Below, one piece after another: positions 47,694 to 56,067 of a stretch of DNA of 64,000 nucleotides (within the stretch, counting starts at the first letter, position 1; each line of letters starts with the position of its first letter). A model generated the notes under the pieces. That model worked only from the letters and a program-made list of their open reading frames with translations. It did not search any database and was not told the origin of the DNA. The translations under genes were made by a program, and so were the position numbers. The stretch spans positions 1 through 64,000 of the forward strand of contig DAXETY010000023.1 in NCBI GenBank assembly GCA_051155755.1. Reading direction: 5' to 3'. This stretch comes from DAXETY01 sp051155755. Its GTDB lineage: Bacteria; Desulfobacterota; Desulfobacteria; Desulfobacterales; SG8-13.

Positions 47694-48239
47694 TCAATAA
47701 ATGGAGCGCATCCATCCGGTATTCTTATCCACCATGTACCTGTCCACCAGCGAGCCGTCCTTGGTGCGGATATCGACCACGTAGTGGTCGTCTTTTTCTT
47801 CGACCTGGTCGACCTTCAGGTTGGGGTTGCGGCTGGAGCTCAGATAATTTTCCACCATGGCTTCGGCTTCGTCCTTGCTGAACTGGCGCTGCTGCCCCGG
47901 ACGGTAGGGTTCGGGACGATATCCGTATCCGGGTCCCGGACCGTAGCCGCGGTGCATCCTGCCCGACCCATAGCCGCCGTAACCGCGATGCATGCCGGGC
48001 CCCATCTCATCGCCATAACCGCGATGCATGCCCGGTCCCATACCGTAGCCGCGATGCATTCCCGGTCCGTATCCGGGGCCGTAGTCCTGGCTTCGTCCGC
48101 ACCAGGGACAAAACCAGCCTTCCCCGGACTGCGGCCCCTGCGGCGGTGCCGGCTGTCCCTGCTGCGCCAAGGCCGTGGCGGCTGCCCCCATCAGCAGCAT
48201 CATGATCGCAACTGCCCATGCCAATTGATATTTCTTCAT
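47694..48239 (-). CDS. Secreted His/Met/Gly-rich repeat protein (ZraP-like context)
   Basis: This 181-residue protein has a signal peptide (AWAVAIMMLLMGAAATALAQ). A CPWC motif near residue 45 is followed by four GMHRGYG-type repeats (about residues 58-105) rich in His, Met, Tyr and Gly, which suit copper, zinc or iron binding in the periplasm. The C-terminal part (from SKDEAEAMVENYLSSSRNPNL to the end, DKNTGWMRSIY) resembles a PepSY-like domain. It is divergent from a ZraS-type kinase and ZraR-type activator, mirroring the zraP/zraSR arrangement in enterobacteria, although it is not a sequence homologue of ZraP that I can see. A GGGAGG site precedes the ATG. Confidence 0.82.
   Translation of the reverse strand: MKKYQLAWAVAIMMLLMGAAATALAQQGQPAPPQGPQSGEGWFCPWCGRSQDYGPGYGPGMHRGYGMGPGMHRGYGDEMGPGMHRGYGGYGSGRMHRGYGPGPGYGYRPEPYRPGQQRQFSKDEAEAMVENYLSSSRNPNLKVDQVEEKDDHYVVDIRTKDGSLVDRYMVDKNTGWMRSIY
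47943..48070. repeat. Short degenerate tandem coding repeats (MHRGYG units)
   Basis: Four imperfect units of about 27-36 bases, each containing GCGATGCAT or GGTGCATCC with flanking glycine codons, encode MHRGYG motifs on the - strand. Unit lengths are multiples of three, so copy number can change without frameshift. This is a protein repeat, not a CRISPR array. Confidence 0.8.
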
Positions 48240-48332
48240 GCCAAACCTCCCTGAATGTTAAAAATCCGTTTTCTCTGGAATCTCCAGTTTTGCATCACAA
48301 CCAAAACGTAGGTTGCCGGATGCGGATGGCAA

Positions 48333-48348
48333 GGGCATGCGTTTTGCT
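48333..48348 (+). promoter_or_regulatory. Candidate sigma-54 promoter before the ZraS-like kinase gene
   Basis: GGGCATG-CGTT-TTGCT has the GG and GC ten bases apart and the TTGC element, differing from the consensus at the first T and one inner base. It lies 158 bases before the kinase start. The paired activator carries GAFTGA, so sigma-54 control of its own operon is plausible. Confidence 0.4.
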
Positions 48349-48505
48349 GCGTATTGCGATGGGCGGGAAAACCGAAGACGGATTGTAACCAAATTACCCG
48401 GAAACAAGTTTTACAGCCAACAGCCTGTTTACAAAATACCCGCTCAATCTTACCTTTTCCACGGAAGGAATCGGCAAACCGCAACCACTTTGGGACAAAA
48501 AACCG

Positions 48506-50254
48506 ATGCTGCAACGCAAATCCTTTAAGCCCCGCGGCGGCCTGCATCAAACCTCGCCCGGTCTGATCGTCGGCGCCACCTTGATTCTGCTGGTGGTGGT
48601 GGTGGTGCTGGCGGTGCAAAACTACAACCGCGAAAAACGGTACATGTCCGACATCCTGACCGAAAAAGGTGCCGCAATCATCCGGGGGGTGGAGGCCGGT
48701 GCCCGCACCGGTATGCGCCACATGATGTGGGGCGACCAGCTGGTGCAGAAACTGCTGGAAGAGACCGCCCGGCTGCCCGGTGTCATTTACATGGCGCTGA
48801 TCGACGCAGACGGGCGCATTCTCGCCCACAGCGACCCGCAGCAGATCGGCGGCGCGTATCCCCGCGATATGCAGGCCGCCGGGTCTCCGGATGCCTTTAC
48901 CTGGCGGATCGTCACCGATCCGAAGGGCCGTACATTCGAAGTCTATCATCGGTTCCAGCCGCTGAGGCCGGGCAATATGGCGGGCCACGAACACATGATG
49001 CGCCGCCACGGCATGATGATGGGCCGCCGGCTGCCGCCGGCCGAAGAACGGCGCGAAATCATCCTAGCCGGCCTGGATGTCACCCCCTTTGAAGAAGCCC
49101 GCCGGGAAGACATCCGCAACACGGTCATCATATCGGCCGTGCTGCTTCTGCTGGGCTTCGGCGGACTGGTGTCGATGTTCTGGGCCCAGAGCTACCGCAC
49201 CACCCGCAGGACCCTGCAGGACACCAGTGCCTTCGCCGACGAGGTGGTTTCCAATCTGCCGGTGGGATTGATCGCCACCGACCGCAACGGCAAGATCGCC
49301 TTTTTCAACGATGCGGCCGAAACCATCACCGGCAAGAGCGCTGCAGCGGCCATGGACAAGGACCCGGATGCGGTGCTGCCATCCTGCTGGTGCGGACTCA
49401 AGGCGCAGCTGGAGGCCGGAGGGCCGGTCCTGGAAAAAGAAATGGAGTGTGCCTTTGCGGAGCGGCGGCAGGTGCCGCTGGCGGTCAGTGCCGCGCGCAT
49501 CGTCAACGAAGAGGGGCGGTTTGTTGGTAACATCATCATTTTGCGGGATCTGGGGGAAATCCGGCGCCTGCAGGAAGAAATCCGCCGCCAGGAAAAACTG
49601 GCGGCCCTGGGCGGCCTGGCCGCCGGCGTGGCCCATGAAATCCGCAATCCGCTCAGCTCCATCAAGGGCATTGCCACGTATTTCGGCAGCCGCGCCGAAG
49701 CGGGCAGCCAGGACCGGGAGGCGGCCGAGGTCATGGTCCAGGAGGTGGACCGTTTGAACCGGGTGATTACCGAACTGTTGGAATTCGCCCGGCCTTCCGA
49801 ACTGCGCCGGCAGCCGGTGGAGCTGGCACCGCTGCTGGCGCACTCGGTGCGGCTGATCGAACAGGATGCCCGCACCCGGCAAATCGAGGTGCGGCTGGAA
49901 AACGAATCCGAGCCGCTGCAGGTCGCGCTGGATCCGGACCGTTTTTCCCAGTGTCTGCTCAACCTGTACCTGAACGCCATCGAGTCCATGGATCGCGGCG
50001 GCCGACTGACGGTGAAAAGTCGTAAAGCCGACGACGGGGAGGTGCGGATCGAAATCGCCGACACCGGAAGCGGCATTGCCCCCGAACACCTGAGCCAGAT
50101 CTTCGACCCTTATTTTACCACCAAATCGAAAGGCACCGGCCTGGGACTGGCCATCGTCCACAAGCTCATCGAGGCCCACAACGGCCGGATCAAGGTTCGC
50201 AGCACCCCCGGTGCGGGCTCGGTGGTTACCATTTTCCTGCCGGTGCAATCGTAA
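48506..50254 (+). CDS. ZraS-like sensor histidine kinase with Met/His-rich periplasmic segment
   Basis: This 582-residue kinase has a first membrane helix (TLILLVVVVVLAVQN), a periplasmic sensor (about 50-210) and a second helix (TVIISAVLLLLGFGGLVSMFW). A PAS domain (from FADEVVSNLPVGLIATDRNGK) contains an unusual SCWCGLKAQLEAG. The HisKA region LAAGVAHEIRNPLSS carries His377, and the ATPase domain DTGSGIAPEHL and GTGLGLAIVHKLIE. The periplasmic end contains NMAGHEHMMRRHGMMMGRRL, dense in His and Met, next to the membrane, suggesting direct metal sensing. The sigma-54 activator gene follows after 11 bases. Confidence 0.9.
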   Translation: MLQRKSFKPRGGLHQTSPGLIVGATLILLVVVVVLAVQNYNREKRYMSDILTEKGAAIIRGVEAGARTGMRHMMWGDQLVQKLLEETARLPGVIYMALIDADGRILAHSDPQQIGGAYPRDMQAAGSPDAFTWRIVTDPKGRTFEVYHRFQPLRPGNMAGHEHMMRRHGMMMGRRLPPAEERREIILAGLDVTPFEEARREDIRNTVIISAVLLLLGFGGLVSMFWAQSYRTTRRTLQDTSAFADEVVSNLPVGLIATDRNGKIAFFNDAAETITGKSAAAAMDKDPDAVLPSCWCGLKAQLEAGGPVLEKEMECAFAERRQVPLAVSAARIVNEEGRFVGNIIILRDLGEIRRLQEEIRRQEKLAALGGLAAGVAHEIRNPLSSIKGIATYFGSRAEAGSQDREAAEVMVQEVDRLNRVITELLEFARPSELRRQPVELAPLLAHSVRLIEQDARTRQIEVRLENESEPLQVALDPDRFSQCLLNLYLNAIESMDRGGRLTVKSRKADDGEVRIEIADTGSGIAPEHLSQIFDPYFTTKSKGTGLGLAIVHKLIEAHNGRIKVRSTPGAGSVVTIFLPVQS

Positions 50255-50265
50255 AGGAGGATTCC

Positions 50266-51636
<1,371 letters not shown>

Positions 51637-51780
51637 CGGCTGGTCAGTATGATGATTGGCCGTTTGAGACTTGAATGGAGGGAATAAAATCAGCGGCAGC
51701 CCGTCGATCGCCTCCGCCGCCGTGAGAATTCGAATCGGAACGGAAGGCTCTCCGGCCGGGCAAAGGCAGACCGGTGGGAG

Positions 51781-52686
51781 TTACCGGGACGAAGCGGCGC
51801 CGGTGACCAACGCAAGGTCGTGAAGCAGGCGCTGCACCCGGTCCGCCTTGCGGTGGTCGCCGAGAGCCAGAAATCGAGACCGGGCGGCTTCATAGTGTTT
51901 GCGGGCCTCGCCGGTCAGTTCCACCGACCAGTAAAGATTGCCCAGATTGGCCAGGTTGTCCGCCTCCCGCCGGCCGCAACCCAGGGCGCGGTTCAACCGC
52001 AACGCTTCACAGAGCGCTTTATCGGCGGCATGGAAGCGTCCCAGCATGGTCAATGCCAGTCCCAGATGTCCCAACGTTTCGGCCAGTCCGGGCTGATTCT
52101 GACCCTGGCGCTGGATCTCACCGGCCTCTTCCAGCAGGGGCAAGGCGCGGGACGGTTGCCCCCGGAGCAGGTAGGCGGCGGCCAGCCAACCCAGCAATAC
52201 CGCCATGGTTTCGCGCTCACGGACGCTGCGGGCAAATTCCAGGGCCTCGACCAGCAGGGGGATCGACGATTGGCGCTTGCCGTTGGCTCGCTGGACGGCC
52301 AACAGCCCCAGGTAGTCTTCCAGAGCGTCCCGGTTCCGTCCGAGCGACCGATGCAGCCGCAGGCCTTCCTGAAACAGCGCTGCGGCCGGTTCGGAAAAAT
52401 TGCCGGCCAACAATATCCGCCCCAGTTCACTGCAGCAATCGGCAATCCGGCTGCGCCGGCTGCCTTCGCGGTCGATCGCCTGGGCACTGTCGAGCATGAC
52501 CCGGGCGGTATCCACATCGCCGGCCAAACCGTACAGGACCGCCAGGCGGCTGTAGTCGTCGACCATGCCGGTCAGGCTGCCCAGGGCCCGGTTGATTTCC
52601 AGGGCCTTGTGCTTCATCTCCAGGGCCGCCGCCAGCTCTTCTGCACTTTCGGGGTGTTCGGATTTCCAGCGTTCTGCCACCGACAT
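51781..52686 (-). CDS. Tetratricopeptide-repeat protein
   Basis: This 301-residue soluble protein is made almost entirely of TPR helix pairs, for instance MVDDYSRLAVLYGLAGDVDTA, ETMAVLLGWLAAAYLLRGQP, LAETLGHLGLALTMLGRFHAA and NLANLGNLYWSVELTGEARKHY. About seven repeats are recognisable. TPR proteins serve as scaffolds for protein-protein contact; no enzymatic motif is present. An AAAGGA site precedes ATG 52686. It lies between the activator gene and the OFA carrier and shares no close operon with either. Confidence 0.88.
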   Translation of the reverse strand: MSVAERWKSEHPESAEELAAALEMKHKALEINRALGSLTGMVDDYSRLAVLYGLAGDVDTARVMLDSAQAIDREGSRRSRIADCCSELGRILLAGNFSEPAAALFQEGLRLHRSLGRNRDALEDYLGLLAVQRANGKRQSSIPLLVEALEFARSVRERETMAVLLGWLAAAYLLRGQPSRALPLLEEAGEIQRQGQNQPGLAETLGHLGLALTMLGRFHAADKALCEALRLNRALGCGRREADNLANLGNLYWSVELTGEARKHYEAARSRFLALGDHRKADRVQRLLHDLALVTGAASSR

Positions 52687-52850
52687 GCCGATATCCTTTA
52701 CGAATCCGGAATCCAGGGTCGCGGTACCCGGTGTTGCCTAGACCGCGCCGGAGTTCTTTGATTTCGTCGTCCGCGCACCCGCCCGCCCGGCATTTTGATC
52801 GCCCATCGTTACGAGGGTTCGCAGCCGGTATTGACGCTTCATTTGATTCG

Positions 52851-52889
52851 GGCCGTCTTCGACGGCGTTTTCCACCGCCGAAGACGGCC
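52851..52889 (-). terminator. Hairpin terminator beyond the OFA-carrier gene
   Basis: GGCCGTCTTCG (52851-52861) pairs with CGAAGACGGCC (52879-52889); three more pairs follow an A-C mismatch, with a 9-base loop. It lies 11 bases past the carrier's stop. The better T-run (GGTTTTATAG) is on the + side, so its direction is uncertain and it may act mainly as a 3' stem-loop. Confidence 0.6.
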
Positions 52890-52899
52890 GGTTTTATAG

Positions 52900-54297
52900 T
52901 TAACGCGTGGCAAACAGTTTCGGAAACAATCGAATTCGACTCTTGGAGGATTTCTCCGCCGCTGCTTCGCCTTCGGTTTCCGATACAAATCCGGGCTGAT
53001 AAATGAAGTAGCCGCTGTAGAGCTTGCCCGGCTCCAGCTCGCCGATGATGGTGGCCTTTTCACGCAGGCTGCGCGGGGCCCGGGTGATCAGTGCCATCCC
53101 GGCGCTCAAAAACAGCAGGAAAGCCGCCATGATGTAGGCCGTCTCAGGAGAACCGGTTTTGGCGACGATCATCTGGGCTACCCGCGGGAAGATAAAACCG
53201 CCGATACCCCAGGCCGAGAAGACCAGACCGTAGTTGGTGCCGAAATTTTTCAGCCCGAAATAGTCCTTGGTGGCCGAGGGAAACAGCGACAGGTTGGTGC
53301 CGTAGTTGAACCCGATCAGCGTGGCGGCCGTGAGCAGCAGGGTGGCCTGGCTTTCACCGATGAAAATCAGCGCGGTGATGATCACTCCCTGCAGCGAGAG
53401 CATGATGGCCAGGGTGAGGGTACGCCCGATCTTATCGGAGATGATGCCGGCAACGATCCGGCCGCTGGCATTTCCAACGGCCATCAGCGCCACCACGATC
53501 CAGGCCCAGGTGCCCAGGCTCTGCTTGGCCATGCCGGCCACGCTGCCGATAATAATCAGCCCGGCGCCGGAGCCGATGCAGAACATCACCCAGAGCTTGA
53601 AAAAGGCCTTGGTCTTGATCACCTCGCTGGGGGGAAACTCCTCGGTTTTTACCGCCGGTCGCAGCTTTTTCACGTTCTTGGGTTTGACCTCTTCAGGCTT
53701 GTAGCCTTCCGGCGGATTGACCAGCAGCATGGCCAGCGCACAGACGATGAAGATAAAGGCGATGCCGAAGATCATCATGGACCGATCCAGTCCGAACTGG
53801 CCGATCAAATAGGTGGCCAGCGGTGCGATGTAGACGGCGGCCAGGCCGAAGCCGGCAACCACCAGCCCGGCGATCATCCCGGTTTTCGACGGCGGAAACC
53901 ACTTGATGGCCGGCGGGGTGGCCGAGGCATACCCGAATCCCAGCCCCAGACCGGTCAGCACGCCGAAGCCCAGGATCCAGTTGGCCAGCAGGGTGCTCTG
54001 GGAAGTGGCCATCAGCCCGGCACCGGTGAGCAGCCCGCCGAAAATCGCCGTGATGCGGGGGTTGACTTTGTCCTGCAGCCGTCCGGCCGCCAGCATGCCC
54101 AGGGTGAACATCAGACAGCAAACGGCAAACGGATCGTTGAGCGAAGCGATATCCCAGTTGAAGCGGCCGTCACCGGCCAGGATCGACTCCTTGATCTCCT
54201 GTTTAAAAATGCTCCAGGTGTATAAAATACCCAGCGCCAGGTTGATGCCCAGACCCGCCATGGTGACTGTCCACCCGCGATTCTTAATCTCCGTCAT
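52900..54297 (-). CDS. OFA-family MFS transporter (oxalate/formate antiporter-like)
   Basis: This 465-residue carrier has 12 membrane segments. Early features are GWTVTMAGLGINLALGILYTWSIFK and the GLGLGFGYASATPPAIKWFPPSKTG loop, both typical of the oxalate/formate antiporter group. A hydrophilic middle loop (PEEVKPKNVKKLRPAVKTEE) separates the halves; the second half has NYGTNLSLFPSATKDYFGLKNFGTNYGL. Family members exchange oxalate, formate, pyruvate, lactate or other monocarboxylates. ATG 54297 follows AAGGAGGAGGAGG; an in-frame start ten codons upstream is less likely. A sigma-54 promoter and three palindromes lie upstream, next to the activator gene. Confidence 0.9.
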   Translation of the reverse strand: MTEIKNRGWTVTMAGLGINLALGILYTWSIFKQEIKESILAGDGRFNWDIASLNDPFAVCCLMFTLGMLAAGRLQDKVNPRITAIFGGLLTGAGLMATSQSTLLANWILGFGVLTGLGLGFGYASATPPAIKWFPPSKTGMIAGLVVAGFGLAAVYIAPLATYLIGQFGLDRSMMIFGIAFIFIVCALAMLLVNPPEGYKPEEVKPKNVKKLRPAVKTEEFPPSEVIKTKAFFKLWVMFCIGSGAGLIIIGSVAGMAKQSLGTWAWIVVALMAVGNASGRIVAGIISDKIGRTLTLAIMLSLQGVIITALIFIGESQATLLLTAATLIGFNYGTNLSLFPSATKDYFGLKNFGTNYGLVFSAWGIGGFIFPRVAQMIVAKTGSPETAYIMAAFLLFLSAGMALITRAPRSLREKATIIGELEPGKLYSGYFIYQPGFVSETEGEAAAEKSSKSRIRLFPKLFATR

Positions 54298-54400
54298 GGT
54301 CGAACCTCCTCCTCCTTGCGATGGCATGAACGATGTTCAGTGAATGTCATTCATTTGCCGAATTAATAGGGAACAAAAATGAAATTTGACTTCGATTCAT

Positions 54401-54416
54401 CGCAAGAAAAATGCCA
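54401..54416 (-). promoter_or_regulatory. Sigma-54 (-24/-12) promoter of the OFA carrier
   Basis: On the - strand TGGCATT-TTTC-TTGCG has the GG and GC separated by exactly ten bases and matches all key positions except one inner base. Transcription should begin near 54390, leaving a leader of about 90 bases before the carrier gene. Confidence 0.82.
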
Positions 54417-54494
54417 AACCGGCTGGAATCCATATCCAATTGAAATTCATATAAAAAATTGGGAACATGGCCGCTGCGGCCGTAAATCGAATTT

Positions 54495-54595
54495 ACAACC
54501 AAAGTTGTGGGCGCAGTCGGCATTGCTTCTCAAGCCCCAATGTTTCCGGGCCAACAATCAAAAACAACCCTGGTTGTGGTTACAACTTTTGTTGT
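54495..54595. promoter_or_regulatory. Three ACAAC-N4-GTTGT enhancer palindromes
   Basis: ACAAC-CAAA-GTTGT (54495-54508), ACAAC-CCTG-GTTGT (54564-54577) and ACAAC-TTTT-GTTGT (54582-54595) are perfect inverted repeats of one design, each followed by GG. They lie about 80-180 bases upstream of the sigma-54 promoter at 54401-54416 and directly before the end of the activator gene. This is the expected layout of upstream activator sites for the enhancer-binding protein encoded next door. Confidence 0.75.
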
Positions 54596-54636
54596 GGGGG
54601 ATGCCGGAGGTGTGCAGCCGGAAACGGGAGCGGGAA

Positions 54637-56067
54637 TTAACTCGACTCTTTTTTCTTGAGTCGCTTGCTGAGTGCCTGCTGGGAAATGCCGAGCATGGCG
54701 GCCGCAGCGGACTGATTGCCACCGGCCCGCCGCATGGCCTCTTCTACCAGCAGCCCGGTGGCCTGTTTGATGGTCGGCAGTTTATGAGAAAAGCGAACCG
54801 GCGCCTCGCCTTTTGCGGGCTCAGACGCCGCCGACCGGAGGTCGGTGTCTTCCCGGCGGTGAAACTGCAGCACGTTTTCACGAAACACCTGCAGCGACAG
54901 CAACCCGGATTTGTGCCGGCTGACGGCATCGAACACCAGGGTCTGCAGTTCGCGCACGTTGCCCGGAAACGGATAGTTTTCCAGCAGGCCGTAAAGCTCG
55001 CCGGAAACCTCCGGCTTGGGTTTATCGAGCTTTTGGGCGGCTCCGGCCAGGAAATGATCCACCAGCACCGGGATGTCTTCCGGGCGCTCGCGCAGCGGCG
55101 GAATGTAGATACGGTGGGTGCGCAACCGGTAATGCAGGTCTTTGCGGAATGCGCCGGAATTTTGCAGCGCCCACAGGTCGGCGTTGGTGGAGGCCACGAT
55201 GCGGGCGTCGGATCGGGCCGGTTCGTCCCGGCCGAGCGGAAAATATTCCCGGTCCTGGACCAGGCGCAGCAGCTTGACCTGGGAGGCGGGGCTCAGATCG
55301 CCGATTTCATCCAGAAACAGGGTGCCGCCGGAGGCCTGCTCGATGAGACCGCGCCGGTCGCGCTCGGCCCCGGTAAAGGCCCCGCGGACGTGGCCGAACA
55401 GCGTGTCGGAAAACACATTGTCATCCAGGCCGGCCACGTTGACCGCCACAAACGCCCCTTTAAGGCCGCTGAGGGCGTGCAGGCTGCGCGCGGCCAGCTC
55501 CTTGCCCACCCCGGTTTCACCGCGGATCAGCACCGGCTGCGAGGTCCGGGCGACCGACTCGATGTACTGAAATATGGCCAGCATTTTCTTGCTGCGGGTC
55601 ACGATGGCGGCAAAGGCTTCCGGCCGCTGCAGGTCATCGGAGAGGATGTGCCGGCGCAGCTGGTCGTTTTCGCGCTTCAGCTCCCGCAGCGACACGGCCC
55701 GCTGCACCGCAGCCACCAGCCGGTCGATTTCCACCGGCTTGAGTACGTAGTCGAAGGCGCCGGCCCGCATGCACTGCACCGCGGTATCCACATCCACGGC
55801 GCCGGTGACGATGATCACCGGTATTTCCGGGAACTCCCGGTTGACCTGCTCCAGCAGCTGCCGGCCGTCGATGTGCGGCATGGTCAGATCCAGCAGCAGG
55901 ACCTCGGGCGGCTGTTCGGCCAGCATCCCCATGACCTCGCGGCTGTCCTGGCAGGTGACGATGTGACTGAAGCCTGCCATCTGCAGGGCCGTGTCGATGG
56001 CCAGCAGAATCGGGGCCTCGTCGTCGACGACCACAATGGGATTCAATGGATGGACGGCGCTGCTCAT
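54637..56067 (-). CDS. NtrC-type sigma-54 response regulator for the OFA carrier
   Basis: This 476-residue protein has a receiver (IVVVDDEAPI; phospho-acceptor Asp60 in VLLLDLTMPHIDG; YVLKPVEI), an AAA+ domain with IRGETGVGKELAARSLH, GHVRGAFTGAERDRRG, GGTLFLDEIGD and FRKDLHYRLRTHRI, and a Fis-type helix-turn-helix at the end (GGNQSAAAAMLGISQQALSKRLKKK). The start overlaps the kinase stop by four bases (ATGA), so kinase and regulator are made together. Three palindromes lie just beyond its 3' end, upstream of a sigma-54 promoter for the carrier, which is its likely target. Confidence 0.94.
   Translation of the reverse strand: MSSAVHPLNPIVVVDDEAPILLAIDTALQMAGFSHIVTCQDSREVMGMLAEQPPEVLLLDLTMPHIDGRQLLEQVNREFPEIPVIIVTGAVDVDTAVQCMRAGAFDYVLKPVEIDRLVAAVQRAVSLRELKRENDQLRRHILSDDLQRPEAFAAIVTRSKKMLAIFQYIESVARTSQPVLIRGETGVGKELAARSLHALSGLKGAFVAVNVAGLDDNVFSDTLFGHVRGAFTGAERDRRGLIEQASGGTLFLDEIGDLSPASQVKLLRLVQDREYFPLGRDEPARSDARIVASTNADLWALQNSGAFRKDLHYRLRTHRIYIPPLRERPEDIPVLVDHFLAGAAQKLDKPKPEVSGELYGLLENYPFPGNVRELQTLVFDAVSRHKSGLLSLQVFRENVLQFHRREDTDLRSAASEPAKGEAPVRFSHKLPTIKQATGLLVEEAMRRAGGNQSAAAAMLGISQQALSKRLKKKESS

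Noticed and set aside
47694..47696. UGA as a selenocysteine codon
   Set aside because: The residue would sit between two domains with no redox motif, and I see no convincing SECIS hairpin right after it; readthrough or mutation is simpler.
47943..48070. Short tandem repeats as a possible CRISPR array
   Set aside because: Units are in frame, vary in length by multiples of three, have no unique spacers and encode MHRGYG motifs.
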